The notes: generated by a model from the sequence alone, not told the origin. Counted from the first letter of the stretch, positions 7,716 through 16,446 are shown. The stretch: 64,000 nucleotides of DNA from Sediminicola sp037203765 (GCF_037203765.1 NZ_JBBCAS010000007.1:186001-250000); one strand, 5' to 3'. Numbers and translations: made by a program.

Positions 7716-9050
7716 TTAATACTTCAACCATTTAAAAAGTTCTTTATAGCTTGGCTTTTTCCCGTACATTAAAATACCTACGCGGTAGATCTTTGCAGCC
7801 AACCATACTATACCCACAAAAGTAACGATCAATAGTGCTATGGATGTAATCAACTGCCATACCGGCACCCCCCCTTCTCCCAGTCCGCCCGGCAACCTCA
7901 TCAGCATTACAATGGGCGAGGTTAGCGGAAATAAGGAAAAAGCAACTGCAATGGGTCCATGGGGGTTATTGAATACCGAGAAAAATCCGACATAGATGCC
8001 CAACATGAGGGGCAATATGATTGGAAAAATAAACTGTTGCGTATCGGTCTCATTGTCCACGGCCGCTCCAATTGCGGCATAAATGGAGCTGTAGATCAAA
8101 TAGCCAAGAACAAAATAGACCAGAAAAAAGCTGATGAGCATGGCCCATGGTATCTGAAATAGCTCATTGGCGTACAACTGTAATGTTTCATTGGCACTGT
8201 TAGGGGTGATCCCCCCAACTGCCTCTGCCCCCATTGGACTCCCATTGCCAAGGGCTGCGGGTTCTAAGCCAAAAATAAGTATGACTATAGAAAGTAGCAA
8301 TGCTCCCGAAACTATCCAAATGGCGAATTGGGTAATGCCCGCCAGTGATGTTCCAATAATTTTTCCCAGCATCAATTGAAATGGTTTTACCGAGGAAATA
8401 ATTACCTCGATAATTCTACTGGTTTTTTCCTCTATGACACTTCGCATTACAAAACCGCCATATATGATAATGAACATCATGATCAGATATCCAAATCCAC
8501 CACCGATGATGGCCTTGATTTCATTGATGCCTTTTAAGTTCTGTTCGCCACTAAAAGTAGTGGCATTAATTTCATAGGGCTTGTCCATAGCCTCAAAATC
8601 CTGTACAGAAACTCCTAAATCCTGAATTCTGCCAAGCCTTAGTCGGTCTTGAAAAGTATCTTCCAAGATTTCCAGAATGGATGTACTTGGCGAATCCTTG
8701 CTATAAAAAACAGCATTTTGGGCCACCGTTTCCAAGTTGCCATTGTCAGGTATATGCAGCAGGCCATAATAGCCCAAACTCGCAGTTGAATCTTTGGCCG
8801 ATTCTAGACTAATATCCTTAAAATTAACATAGGAAAGATGCTCCGTGGATAAGAAATCGCTGGAAAAATAATCACTTTCGTTCAAGATGGTTATAACGCG
8901 CTCCTCACTGTCGTTCACCTTGGTCAAATAGGCAATGAGCACCACCATTCCAACCATTAGAATGGGACTCAAGAAAGTCATAATGACAAAGGATTTATTC
9001 CGGACCTTGGCCAAGTATTCCCTCTTAATAATGAGTAGCAGTTTATTCAT
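7716..9050 (-). CDS. ABC-2 type transporter permease (NatB-like)
   Basis: A 444-residue inner-membrane permease. I chose the ATG at 9050 (MNKLLLIIKREY), because the N-terminal amphipathic helix with a KREY motif is the normal beginning of this family; an upstream start at 9113 would add 21 unlikely residues inside the ATPase gene. TM1 at about 20-42 is followed by a large extracytoplasmic domain (about 50-190) and five or six helices, with EEKTSRIIEVI before the second. This is the ABC-2 layout of Na+ or drug exporters. The start overlaps the end of the ATPase gene by eight bases. The substrate is unknown. Confidence 0.9.
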   Translation of the reverse strand: MNKLLLIIKREYLAKVRNKSFVIMTFLSPILMVGMVVLIAYLTKVNDSEERVITILNESDYFSSDFLSTEHLSYVNFKDISLESAKDSTASLGYYGLLHIPDNGNLETVAQNAVFYSKDSPSTSILEILEDTFQDRLRLGRIQDLGVSVQDFEAMDKPYEINATTFSGEQNLKGINEIKAIIGGGFGYLIMMFIIIYGGFVMRSVIEEKTSRIIEVIISSVKPFQLMLGKIIGTSLAGITQFAIWIVSGALLLSIVILIFGLEPAALGNGSPMGAEAVGGITPNSANETLQLYANELFQIPWAMLISFFLVYFVLGYLIYSSIYAAIGAAVDNETDTQQFIFPIILPLMLGIYVGFFSVFNNPHGPIAVAFSLFPLTSPIVMLMRLPGGLGEGGVPVWQLITSIALLIVTFVGIVWLAAKIYRVGILMYGKKPSYKELFKWLKY

Positions 9051-9978
9051 GGGTGTTTTTACTTTGGATGGTTTGAATAAATATTTCGTTGGCCGATGGA
9101 ATGGTCTCCACAAAATGATTAATATTTGCCTTGGAAGATAAATGGGCCAACAGGTGCCCGGTATGATTGTTTGGCAATTGTATGGTGAAATCCAATTGAT
9201 TTTCTTCCCTTAGAAAAATAGGGGCGGATATGGTAAATTTTTGCTGCAGCTCATTCAACAGGCTTTCTCCATCCAGCACTTCCAGCCCAACCTTGAACAC
9301 ATTGTTTTTATAGGCCTTCTTGATTTCGGACAGTTTTCCGTCCAGTATTTTTTCCGACTTATGGATAAGGGCAATATATTCACATAGCTCTTCCACTGAT
9401 TCCATTCTATGGGTAGAAAAAATGATGCTCGTTCCATTTTCCTTTAACTGCAGGATTTCATCCTTAATGATATTGGCATTTATGGGATCAAAACCACTAA
9501 AGGGCTCATCAAAGATCAATAACTTGGGTTGGTGCAGTACGGTCACGATGAACTGGATCTTCTGTGCCATTCCCTTGGAAAGTTCTTGCACCTTTTTACC
9601 CCACCAGTCCCCTATTTCCAATCTGTCGAACCAATATTTTAAACGTTCTTTTGCCTCGGCCTTTGTTAAACCCTTCAATTGGGCCAAATACAAAGCCTGC
9701 TCCCCTACTTTCATACTTTTGTAAAGCCCTCTTTCTTCCGGAAGATACCCGATCATGGAAATATGCTGGGGTTGTAGTGGTTTTCCATCAAAAAATACCC
9801 GGCCGCTATCGGGATAGGTAATTTGATTAATTATTCTGATCAACGTCGTTTTTCCAGCGCCATTTGGCCCAAGGAGACCGTAAATACTATTCTTGGGGAT
9901 TTCAAGAGAAACATTGGTAAGCGCTGCATGGTCACCAAACTGTTTGGAGACACTTTCAGCTACTAAAATAGAGTTCAT
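9043..9978 (-). CDS. ABC transporter ATP-binding protein (NatA-like)
   Basis: A 311-residue ATPase that energises the adjacent permease. Walker A is GPNGAGKTT (about 37-45), the signature motif is LSKGMAQK, Walker B is LLIFDEPFSGFDP, and the switch His lies in STHRMESVE. The C-terminal 90 residues form the extra domain common in ABC-2 exporters. The last codons overlap the permease ATG, so the two subunits are translationally coupled. First gene of the ATPase-permease-MscS operon. Confidence 0.93.
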   Translation of the reverse strand: MNSILVAESVSKQFGDHAALTNVSLEIPKNSIYGLLGPNGAGKTTLIRIINQITYPDSGRVFFDGKPLQPQHISMIGYLPEERGLYKSMKVGEQALYLAQLKGLTKAEAKERLKYWFDRLEIGDWWGKKVQELSKGMAQKIQFIVTVLHQPKLLIFDEPFSGFDPINANIIKDEILQLKENGTSIIFSTHRMESVEELCEYIALIHKSEKILDGKLSEIKKAYKNNVFKVGLEVLDGESLLNELQQKFTISAPIFLREENQLDFTIQLPNNHTGHLLAHLSSKANINHFVETIPSANEIFIQTIQSKNTHE

Positions 9979-10044
9979 GTACGCAATTTTTCCAAAGATA
10001 ATTAATTGCTTTAAAAGGATATTTGAGATTAGGATGTTTATTTA

Positions 10045-10080
10045 AAAACAAAACCCACCCTTATCAGAGACAAGGATGGG
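10045..10080 (-). terminator. Terminator of grpE-dnaJ
   Basis: On the minus strand, CCCATCCTT pairs with AAGGGTGGG (one wobble) and is followed by TTTTGTTTTT. It sits about 90 bases after the dnaJ stop. Confidence 0.8.
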
Positions 10081-10171
10081 AAAAAAATTGCTATGAAAAA
10101 GAAAATTAATATTGGTTTCCCAATATTAGATCAAATATACGTTTTTTATTTAAAATGAAAACTATAAATAC

Positions 10172-11296
10172 TTAAGAGAACATATCCTTAACTTTTTCAA
10201 AAAACGATTTATCGGATTTCTCTGGGTTAGGCATAAAATTTTCATGATTTTGCATGCGCTCAAAAAATTCGCGTTGCTCCTTGTTGGCTTCCTTTGGTGT
10301 CCACACATTCACATGTACCAAAAGGTCTCCGGCACCGTATCCGTTAAGGCTCGTAATACCTTTTCCTCTCAATCTTAAGATCTTACCGGACTGTATCCCA
10401 GCCTCTAATTTGATTCTCACCTTGCCCGTCACGGAGTCTATTTCTTTGGAAGTTCCCAAAACAGCTTCCGAAAAGCTTATGTACAGATCATAATGAAGGT
10501 TATCGCCTTCTCTTTTCAAGGTATTGTGTTCCTCTGTTTCAATGGCGACCAATAAATCTCCTGGAACACCATTGCCAGGGGCATCGTTACCTTTTCCGGA
10601 AACCTTCAGTTGCATCCCTTCCTCAACACCACCAGGTATCTTTATGGAAACGGTTTCTTCCTTAACGATCATTCCATGGGCATCGGCCTCATTGGGCTTT
10701 TTATCTATGGTCTGACCGCTACCACCACAAACGTTACAAGTTGCGGCAGTCTGCATTCTTCCCAAAATGGTATTGGTGATCTTTGTCACCTGTCCCCTTC
10801 CGCCACAGGTAGCACATGTTGTATAGGTAACGCCTTCGGCTTGGACCTTTCTTCGGACCTTGACCGTCTTTTCAACGCCATTGGCAACTTCTTCCAGGGT
10901 AAGTTTTACCCTGATTCTCAAATTGCTTCCCTTTACCCTGCGCTGCTGGCCTCCGCCACCAAAGCCGCTAAAGCCTCCGAAGCCTCCACCGCCAAATGCG
11001 CTGCCAAAGATATCGCCGAACTGACTGAATATGTCATCCATATTCATGCCGCCACCACCACCGAAACCACCGCCTTCAAATGCAGCATGTCCATATTGGT
11101 CGTATCTCGCCTTTTTATTAGGGTCACTGAGAACCTCATATGCCTCAGCTGCTGTTTTGAACATTTCTTCGGCTTTGGCATCCCCAGGATTTTTATCCGG
11201 GTGATATTCAATGGCTTTTTTGCGGTATGCCTTTTTAATTTCGGCCGTGCTCGCGTTCTTGCCAATTCCTAAAATGTCGTAATAATCTTGCTTCAT
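10172..11296 (-). CDS. dnaJ: Chaperone DnaJ with a two-motif zinc region
   Basis: A 374-residue Hsp40 that delivers substrates to DnaK and stimulates its ATPase. The J domain spans 1-70 with HPD at 32-34. A Gly/Phe-rich stretch follows (about 74-116). The client-binding beta domains occupy about 122-330. Canonical DnaJ has four CxxCxGxG motifs; here only two are present, CATCGGRG (161-168) and CNVCGGSG (187-194), so at most one zinc centre can form. I associate this form with flavobacteria, so it is probably lineage-typical rather than damage. It starts nine bases after grpE; dnaK is not in the window. Confidence 0.93.
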   Translation of the reverse strand: MKQDYYDILGIGKNASTAEIKKAYRKKAIEYHPDKNPGDAKAEEMFKTAAEAYEVLSDPNKKARYDQYGHAAFEGGGFGGGGGMNMDDIFSQFGDIFGSAFGGGGFGGFSGFGGGGQQRRVKGSNLRIRVKLTLEEVANGVEKTVKVRRKVQAEGVTYTTCATCGGRGQVTKITNTILGRMQTAATCNVCGGSGQTIDKKPNEADAHGMIVKEETVSIKIPGGVEEGMQLKVSGKGNDAPGNGVPGDLLVAIETEEHNTLKREGDNLHYDLYISFSEAVLGTSKEIDSVTGKVRIKLEAGIQSGKILRLRGKGITSLNGYGAGDLLVHVNVWTPKEANKEQREFFERMQNHENFMPNPEKSDKSFFEKVKDMFS

Positions 11297-11305
11297 ACTT
11301 TAAAT

Positions 11306-11878
11306 TTAGTTCCCAACAACTACTTTTGGATGACGAATAATTTTATCCCCAAGGGTAAAACCTTTTTCTATCACATCTATAATTTTACCTTTCAATTTTT
11401 TGTCCGGTGCTGGTATCTGTGTAATGGCTTCGTGAACCTCAGCATCGAAATGGTCTCCTTGTTTCACCTCGATGACCTGTAATCCTTTCGCCTTCAAAAC
11501 TTCGTTGAGCTTATTGTTGATCAGCTCAACACCTTTGTACATCTCCTTATCATCTGATTTGGCCAGTTCTTTCATAGCGCGTTCAAAATCGTCCATAACG
11601 GGCAATAAGGAAACGATCACTTCCTGTCCCGCTGTTTTGAAGAGCTCCATGCGTTCCTTGGAGGTACGTCTTTTGTAATTTTCAAATTCTGCAAAAAGAC
11701 GTAAAAATTTATCCTTTTCCTTTGCCAAATCTTGCTGCAATTGTTCTTCTGCCGTCAATTCGACACTTCCTTCATTATTTTCCTCAACAACGCTCCCTTC
11801 ATTCTCTTGCATCTCGTCATTGGTATGTGCATCAGAAACCATTTCTTCCATTTCTTCTGCTTTATTTTTCTTGCTCAT
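11306..11878 (-). CDS. grpE: Nucleotide exchange factor GrpE
   Basis: A 190-residue GrpE, the exchange factor that releases ADP from DnaK. An acidic, disordered N-terminus (1-45, very Glu-rich) leads into the long dimerising coiled coil (about 45-95, containing FENYKRR) and the C-terminal beta domain (VHEAITQIPAPD, then GKIIDVIEKGFTLGDKIIRHPKVVV). The length is ordinary. It is the first gene of the grpE-dnaJ operon and has a well-formed promoter about 40 bases upstream. Confidence 0.95.
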   Translation of the reverse strand: MSKKNKAEEMEEMVSDAHTNDEMQENEGSVVEENNEGSVELTAEEQLQQDLAKEKDKFLRLFAEFENYKRRTSKERMELFKTAGQEVIVSLLPVMDDFERAMKELAKSDDKEMYKGVELINNKLNEVLKAKGLQVIEVKQGDHFDAEVHEAITQIPAPDKKLKGKIIDVIEKGFTLGDKIIRHPKVVVGN

Positions 11879-11913
11879 TTGTGTATCTTTAATATCGTAG
11901 TAAAATCAGATGG

Positions 11914-11946
11914 CAAAAGTACTGCCAATTCTTTAAAAATGTCAAA
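11914..11946 (-). promoter_or_regulatory. Promoter of grpE-dnaJ
   Basis: On the minus strand, TTTG (11946-11943) is followed after 21 bases by TACTTTTG (11921-11914), matching the Bacteroidota -33/-7 pattern. A TGGCA/TGCCA inverted repeat overlaps the -7 box. Confidence 0.65.
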
Positions 11947-11962
11947 ATGTCATTAAACTTTA

Positions 11963-11991
11963 TAAAAAAACACCCACTTTAGGCGGATGTT
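11963..11991 (-). terminator. Terminator of the epimerase-like gene
   Basis: On the minus strand, AACATCCGC pairs with GTGGGTGTT through two G-U wobbles, and seven T residues follow. Confidence 0.75.
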
Positions 11992-12028
11992 CTATTGGCA
12001 TGGTACTTTACGTAAATTCGTGGGCCTA

Positions 12029-12991
12029 TCACCTTAAAAACTCAGTTTGGGAAACAGTATCTTCCTGCTTTACCTTATCTGTCACGGAATAGATGCCCTC
12101 CAGGGCTTTACAAATATTTTGATAGTGAAAAACAAATCCTTCCTCTTCTATTTTTTTACTGCTGACACGTTGGCTCGCAAATAATATATAGGACATTTCC
12201 CCTAATATCAGTTTCATTGCGAATTTTGGGATGTTTGGCAAAATCAACGGCTTGTTCAATTGCTTGGCGATCTCTTTGACCAATTTATTGTTGCAGATTG
12301 GGTTTGGTGCTACCCCATTATAAACCCCCTGTAATTTATTGTTGGCCACAAATAGGAACATTCTGGCCAGATCTTTAATTTGTATCCATGATTGCCATTG
12401 GTCGCCCGAACCAAAAGCTGCTCCAACATAATTATTGATAGGTTTTGCCATTTCAGGTAGCGCCCCTCCTTCTGCGGAAAGTACAAGTCCTATCCTAATT
12501 TTGGCAACACTAAAATTAAATTTCTTAAAAGTATCGGCTTCGCTTTCCCATGCCTCAACTACTTCACCCAAAAAACTATCATCAACTGCTTGTTCGTTCT
12601 CGGCATAATAATTGGAAAGGGAGCTGGGATAGATCCCTATGGCCGAGGCAGTTACAAAAGACTCTATGTTTGAAGGATCGGCCTGTTCCAACCCATTTCT
12701 CAAGGTTCTCAAACTGTCTATTCTACTGTTTAGAATAGCCTTTTTGTTGCTATTGGTCCAACGTTTGGATATGGAAACACCGGCCAGGTTAATGATGGAG
12801 GTAACCCCATCGAAGCAAGCGAGGTCTATTTCACCTCTGGAAGGATTCCAGTAATAACCGGTATAATTTGGTTTGGAAACAATTTTGTTTTTGCTCGTAG
12901 AAAGATAATTAACGTCAATATTTTTCTTCTGGCACAACTCAACAATCGCTGACCCCACCAAACCTGTCGCACCCGTTATCAATACTTTCAT
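12029..12991 (-). CDS. TIGR01777-type NAD(P)-dependent epimerase-like protein (SDR39U1/YfcH family)
   Basis: A 320-residue extended short-chain dehydrogenase fold. I placed the start at 12991 (MKVLITGATGLVG), which puts the nucleotide-binding Gly motif at residues 7-13 as usual; a start at 13036 would add 15 residues with no family match. Further family marks are INLAGVSISKRWT, SRIDSLRTL, TASAIGIYPS (active-site Tyr region) and RIGLVLS. The C-terminal DUF1731-like part follows (about 245-300). The substrate of this widespread family is unknown. It has its own terminator and no obvious operon partner. Confidence 0.88.
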   Translation of the reverse strand: MKVLITGATGLVGSAIVELCQKKNIDVNYLSTSKNKIVSKPNYTGYYWNPSRGEIDLACFDGVTSIINLAGVSISKRWTNSNKKAILNSRIDSLRTLRNGLEQADPSNIESFVTASAIGIYPSSLSNYYAENEQAVDDSFLGEVVEAWESEADTFKKFNFSVAKIRIGLVLSAEGGALPEMAKPINNYVGAAFGSGDQWQSWIQIKDLARMFLFVANNKLQGVYNGVAPNPICNNKLVKEIAKQLNKPLILPNIPKFAMKLILGEMSYILFASQRVSSKKIEEEGFVFHYQNICKALEGIYSVTDKVKQEDTVSQTEFLR

Positions 12992-13105
12992 GCTAATTTT
13001 TGAGGTAAAGATATAGGTTTTAGGCAGGGAGGTCAAACCCTTTAATTAAGGTTTAACAGTATTGGCCAACAATAACTTAAGGAAAGTATAAAATTATGTT
13101 ATTAT

Positions 13106-13789
13106 TTAACCTTTCCCCTGTTCCGATGCAGTTTTTGTGGCACGCAGCATCTCTCTCTTCCCTGGAGGACCTGGCAAACGTTCTACTTTGAAACCTACGG
13201 ATAACATCGCCCTACGAACACTCCCCTTTGCCGCATAGGTAACCAATACGCCATTTAGGCTGAGCGCATCGTACATTTTTTGAAAAAGAACCTCGGTCCA
13301 AAGTTCTGGCTGCACCCTAGCGCCGAACGCATCAAAATAAACAAGGTCATAGCTGTTGCTATCCTCAATTTCCATGAAATCTTTTTGTTGTTTTTGAAGG
13401 CTAAATTTTTCTGTCAATGAAATAGGCCTTTCCCAAGGGGAATTGTGCATCTGTTCGAATTCCGCTGTCAGGGATTCAGCACCGAGTTCCTTGATATAAT
13501 CCAATTGTGCTACCTCTTCCTTGGTCACCGGAAAAGCTTCCACTCCGGTATAAGCCACTTCCAAGTTTAGCTTCTGGGCCTCCTTCAATGTTATCAATGC
13601 ATTGAGACCTGTTCCAAAACCAATCTCAAGGATGGAAATTTTCCTATGGTCAAAAAGCGAAAGTCCATGCTTTATAAAAACATGGTATGCCTCCTGGACG
13701 GCACCGTGCTTGGAGTGGTACTGCTCATCCCAGTCCTCTATCTGTATGGTCTTGGAACCATCGGAAGTAGTTATGATCTTTCTTTTCAT
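13106..13789 (-). CDS. mnmD: MnmD-type tRNA (mnm5s2U34)-methyltransferase
   Basis: A 227-residue SAM-dependent methyltransferase of the MnmC N-terminal (DUF752) type. These stand-alone MnmD proteins perform the last methylation that makes 5-methylaminomethyl-2-thiouridine at tRNA position 34. The N-terminal TSDGSKTI segment is followed by HGAVQEA, the SAM motif LEIGFGTGLNAL (about residues 54-65), YFDAFGARVQPELW and the C-terminal GPPGKREM segment. No FAD-oxidase half is fused, as in other flavobacteria. It starts one base after the DUF4920 stop, so the two are co-transcribed. Confidence 0.9.
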   Translation of the reverse strand: MKRKIITTSDGSKTIQIEDWDEQYHSKHGAVQEAYHVFIKHGLSLFDHRKISILEIGFGTGLNALITLKEAQKLNLEVAYTGVEAFPVTKEEVAQLDYIKELGAESLTAEFEQMHNSPWERPISLTEKFSLQKQQKDFMEIEDSNSYDLVYFDAFGARVQPELWTEVLFQKMYDALSLNGVLVTYAAKGSVRRAMLSVGFKVERLPGPPGKREMLRATKTASEQGKG

Positions 13790-13790
13790 G

Positions 13791-14294
13791 TTATTGTTTT
13801 ACCAATACCCCATCAGCTTCAAAGCTATAGGTTTTTTTGGGTTCGGTAATCAAGGCCAATTGTGCCTCCGAATCACCCGCATCCTTGGCAAAATGTTTTT
13901 GGTCCTCAATGGATTGCTCCTCTATGAACGCCTTCCCGTTGACAACAACTTCCTTACCCATAATATCTTTGGGCATGAAGAAACCATAATCCTTAAACCG
14001 CACCATAGCTTCCTCTCCATCTTCCAATTTCAATTTCATCCAACATCCTTTTGACTGACACACCTCGACAACAGTAGCCGTAAATTTGGCGGTAAGCGTG
14101 TCCGATACTGCCAAATTTTTATAATCCCCCCACATTTCTGTATGGGAAATGGCACCAACAGACTGAATTTCATCACCATAGGTACTATATTTTACCGTCT
14201 CTACAGTGGTTGTGGATTCTGCCGGAGTGGAATTTTTCTCTTTACAAGAGACAATCACTAGCATAAAAACAAGCAAAATGTTAAAACGTTTCAT
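13791..14294 (-). CDS. DUF4920 lipoprotein
   Basis: A 167-residue lipoprotein. The start at 14294 (MKRFNILLVFMLVIVSC) gives a proper signal with the lipobox Cys at 17; the upstream codon at 14357 lacks a sensible N-terminus. The DUF4920 core is visible: VEVCQSKGCWMKLKLEDGEE, then VRFKDYGFFMPKD and GKEVVVNGKAF. Its paired Cys residues and conserved Trp suggest ligand or metal binding, but the family has no established function that I know. Overlap-free tandem with mnmD (one base gap). Anchored in the periplasmic face of a membrane. Confidence 0.88.
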   Translation of the reverse strand: MKRFNILLVFMLVIVSCKEKNSTPAESTTTVETVKYSTYGDEIQSVGAISHTEMWGDYKNLAVSDTLTAKFTATVVEVCQSKGCWMKLKLEDGEEAMVRFKDYGFFMPKDIMGKEVVVNGKAFIEEQSIEDQKHFAKDAGDSEAQLALITEPKKTYSFEADGVLVKQ

Positions 14295-14400
14295 ATCTGA
14301 TAAATTTTTGTTCCAGATTACAAATCTGGTCTTTTTTAAACAAAAAAAGAAGTGCAACTAGTGATAATTCATTAATTTTATTGCCATAAATTTATATTGA

Positions 14401-15465
14401 ATGGATGCGAGTGTAAAGAATGTTATCGTTGAGAAAGCGAAAACATCAAAAATTGACCAAGTGGATTTCGACAATCTGTCCTTTGGAAGTATTGTTACAG
14501 ATCACATGATGGTATGCGATTACAAGGATGGTGCCTGGGAAACCCCAAAGGTTGTTCCCTATCAGCCCATTACATTGGATCCGTCCTCTAAAATATTCCA
14601 CTACGGACAATCTGTTTTTGAAGGAATGAAGGCTTATAAGGATTCAGACAATAATGTTTGGCTATTCCGACCCTTGGAAAATCAGAAACGAATCAATATT
14701 TCATCTAAAAGATTGGCTATTCCAGAATTTCCGGAGGAGTATTTCATGGAAGGCCTGAAGGCGCTTTTGAAAGTGGACCAGCAATGGATTCCACAGAGCG
14801 AAGGAAGCTCCTTATACATTAGACCATTTGTATTCGCTACTGGCAAAGGATTCCACGCCTCTCCTGCCAACGAATACAAATTCATTATTGCCTGCGCCCC
14901 ATCTGGACCATACTTTTCTGGAAAGGTGAAGGTATTGATAGAGGAAACCTATTCCAGGTCAGCAAATGGCGGTGTTGGTTTTGCAAAAGCTGGTGGTAAT
15001 TATGCCGGTCAGTTTTACCCTACCCAATTGGCCGTTGCCAAAGGTTACAACCAAGTGATCTGGACCGATGATAACACCCACGAATACATCGAGGAAGCGG
15101 GAGCAATGAATATATTTATCAGGATCAACAACACCCTGATCACCAGTCCGACCAGCGACAGGATATTGGATGGTATTACCAGAAAAAGCTTGATTGAACT
15201 TGCAAAGGACGAGGGAATTGATGTTGAGGTACGCAAAATCACGGTAAAAGAAGTAGTTGAAGCCTCAAAAAACGGGTCCTTGATGGAAATGTTCGGTGCA
15301 GGAACCGCTGCGGTAATATCACCTATCTCAGCCTTCGGATACCAGGAAAAGGATTATGAACTTCCAGAATTGGAAAATAGTTATGCTTCTTTATTGAAGA
15401 AACGCATCACTGATATACAATACAACAGAGCCGAAGATAAGTTTGGCTGGAGGTATAAATTGTAA
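14401..15465 (+). CDS. ilvE: Branched-chain amino acid aminotransferase
   Basis: A 354-residue class IV PLP enzyme that interconverts Val, Leu and Ile with their 2-oxo acids using glutamate/2-oxoglutarate. It is of the longer BCAT type: FHYGQSVFEGMKAY near 63-76, substrate Arg region SLYIRPFVFATG, PLP Lys in VGFAKAGGNYAGQ, and EEAGAMNIF with the catalytic Glu. The tail FGWRYKL is complete. It reads alone on the plus strand and ends at a very strong bidirectional terminator. Confidence 0.95.
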   Translation: MDASVKNVIVEKAKTSKIDQVDFDNLSFGSIVTDHMMVCDYKDGAWETPKVVPYQPITLDPSSKIFHYGQSVFEGMKAYKDSDNNVWLFRPLENQKRINISSKRLAIPEFPEEYFMEGLKALLKVDQQWIPQSEGSSLYIRPFVFATGKGFHASPANEYKFIIACAPSGPYFSGKVKVLIEETYSRSANGGVGFAKAGGNYAGQFYPTQLAVAKGYNQVIWTDDNTHEYIEEAGAMNIFIRINNTLITSPTSDRILDGITRKSLIELAKDEGIDVEVRKITVKEVVEASKNGSLMEMFGAGTAAVISPISAFGYQEKDYELPELENSYASLLKKRITDIQYNRAEDKFGWRYKL

Positions 15466-15480
15466 GAATACTTAAAATCA

Positions 15481-15519
15481 AAATAAAAAAAGCACCTTGA
15501 CCAGGTGCTTTTTTTATTT
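15481..15519 (+). terminator. Bidirectional terminator, 17-base perfect stem
   Basis: A stem of 17 bases containing AAAAAAAGCACCT and its exact complement surrounds the loop TGACC. It serves ilvE and also covers the last codons of the convergent MazG-like gene. Confidence 0.92.
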
Positions 15520-15903
15520 CTTTTCCAAGATCTCCTTGATATTCGGCTTAAAGTAATTGGGTCCTTTCAACACCTTGCCATCTTCCCTGTAAATAGGTTT
15601 GCCATTCTCGCCCAATTTACTCATATTGCTCCGTTGTATCTCCTCAAAAACCTCCTCTATCTTATACTGCATACCGTGCTCCAAGATAGTTCCGCACAAT
15701 ATATACAACATATCCCCCAGAGCATCGGCAACCTCTACCAGATCATTATTGTTGGCGGCCTCCAAATATTCCTTGTTCTCTTCATCCATTAAATTGAACC
15801 TCAGCAAGTTTTTATTGACCCCCAAATCAGCTTTCGCGGTCTCGGAAATACCCAGTCCAAACGAACTATGGAATTGCTCAACTGCTCGTAGTTTACGTTT
15901 CAT
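15514..15903 (-). CDS. MazG-like nucleotide pyrophosphohydrolase
   Basis: A 129-residue all-alpha NTP pyrophosphatase-type protein (MazG/PRA-PH superfamily), which should cleave a nucleoside triphosphate or related compound to a monophosphate and pyrophosphate. The metal-binding pattern is visible as MDEENKEYLEA (E-x-x-E) followed by DLVEVADALGDMLYIL (E-x-x-D). The C-terminal part contains GKPIYREDGKVLKG, seen in phage-type and flavobacterial members. The natural substrate is not known. Its 3' end lies inside the shared terminator. Confidence 0.8.
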   Translation of the reverse strand: MKRKLRAVEQFHSSFGLGISETAKADLGVNKNLLRFNLMDEENKEYLEAANNNDLVEVADALGDMLYILCGTILEHGMQYKIEEVFEEIQRSNMSKLGENGKPIYREDGKVLKGPNYFKPNIKEILEKK

Positions 15904-15921
15904 TGTTGTTGTATTTTAAGT

Positions 15922-15929
15922 TAGCTTTG
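15922..15929 (+). promoter_or_regulatory. Promoter -7 box for the 62-residue membrane protein
   Basis: TAGCTTTG matches TAnnTTTG and lies 16 bases before the ATG at 15946. Confidence 0.45.
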
Positions 15930-15945
15930 CGTAAAAATAAAAAAT

Positions 15946-16134
15946 ATGTTCAGTAAGGGACAATTAATTTTTGCTGCCGTTTTTGTGATTGTGTTTATTG
16001 CAGTCATGATTTTTTCATACAAACAAGACAAGCAACTACACCTAAAAAATTATAAGGGGGTCAAGTGGATTGGCATAACCTTTATTACCTTTATAATAAT
16101 TCTGTTTATAATTAAGTATTTGCTTAAAAATTAA
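15946..16134 (+). CDS. Small two-helix membrane protein
   Basis: A 62-residue protein with two hydrophobic helices (about 7-24 and 41-60) joined by a basic loop with KQDKQLHLKNYKG. This predicts an inner-membrane hairpin with both ends outside and the loop in the cytoplasm. A -7 box just upstream and its place before other small membrane genes and crcB support real coding. I recognise no named family and offer no function. Confidence 0.65.
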   Translation: MFSKGQLIFAAVFVIVFIAVMIFSYKQDKQLHLKNYKGVKWIGITFITFIIILFIIKYLLKN

Positions 16135-16214
16135 CACATTAACTGCTCACACCACAAAAACGACCACTTACACAACATAAAGTCCAAATACAACGTATAA
16201 TATAAGAAAAGACG

Positions 16215-16222
16215 TACTTTTG
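16215..16222 (+). promoter_or_regulatory. Promoter -7 box for the 59-residue membrane protein
   Basis: TACTTTTG matches TAnnTTTG and lies 28 bases before the ATG at 16250. Confidence 0.5.
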
Positions 16223-16249
16223 CGTTATACTGCTAAACTAATTGGACAA

Positions 16250-16429
16250 ATGGTAACATTTTTTAACATTCTCATTACATTGGTGGTAATCAATGCCATT
16301 CTTTTAATTTTTAGCGTGAACCGTACCAATAAGAAAAGTTCGAAAGTTTCTGAACAATCTTTAGAAGGTTCAACCTCAAAAATCTATCCTATAGATTTAA
16401 GTTCTTCCAACTACAAAAAAGCCATTTAG
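16250..16429 (+). CDS. 59-residue one-helix membrane protein related to the 939/1104 peptides
   Basis: From the ATG at 16250 the protein begins MVTFFNILITLVVIN and continues AILLIFSVNR, position by position like the two 30-residue peptides at 939 and 1104 (shared T-F-F, I-L, I-N, L-L and S-V-N). It differs in having a further 30 residues, polar and Ser/Lys-rich (KKSSKVSEQS, ending NYKKAI), probably a cytoplasmic tail. A TTG at 16220 would add ten residues but would put the -7 box inside the gene, so I reject it. The following crcB gene starts 18 bases after the stop. Function unknown. Confidence 0.65.
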   Translation: MVTFFNILITLVVINAILLIFSVNRTNKKSSKVSEQSLEGSTSKIYPIDLSSSNYKKAI

Positions 16430-16446
16430 TTTTATACTTTTAGGGT

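Noticed and set aside
9051..9113. N-terminal extension of the ABC permease
   Set aside because: The 21 extra residues lie in the ATPase coding region and do not resemble the ABC-2 permease start; ATG 9050 does.
10610..11272. 220-codon plus-strand frame opposite dnaJ
   Set aside because: Shadow of the dnaJ coding strand; low-complexity His/Ala/Thr translation with no domain, while dnaJ itself is certain.
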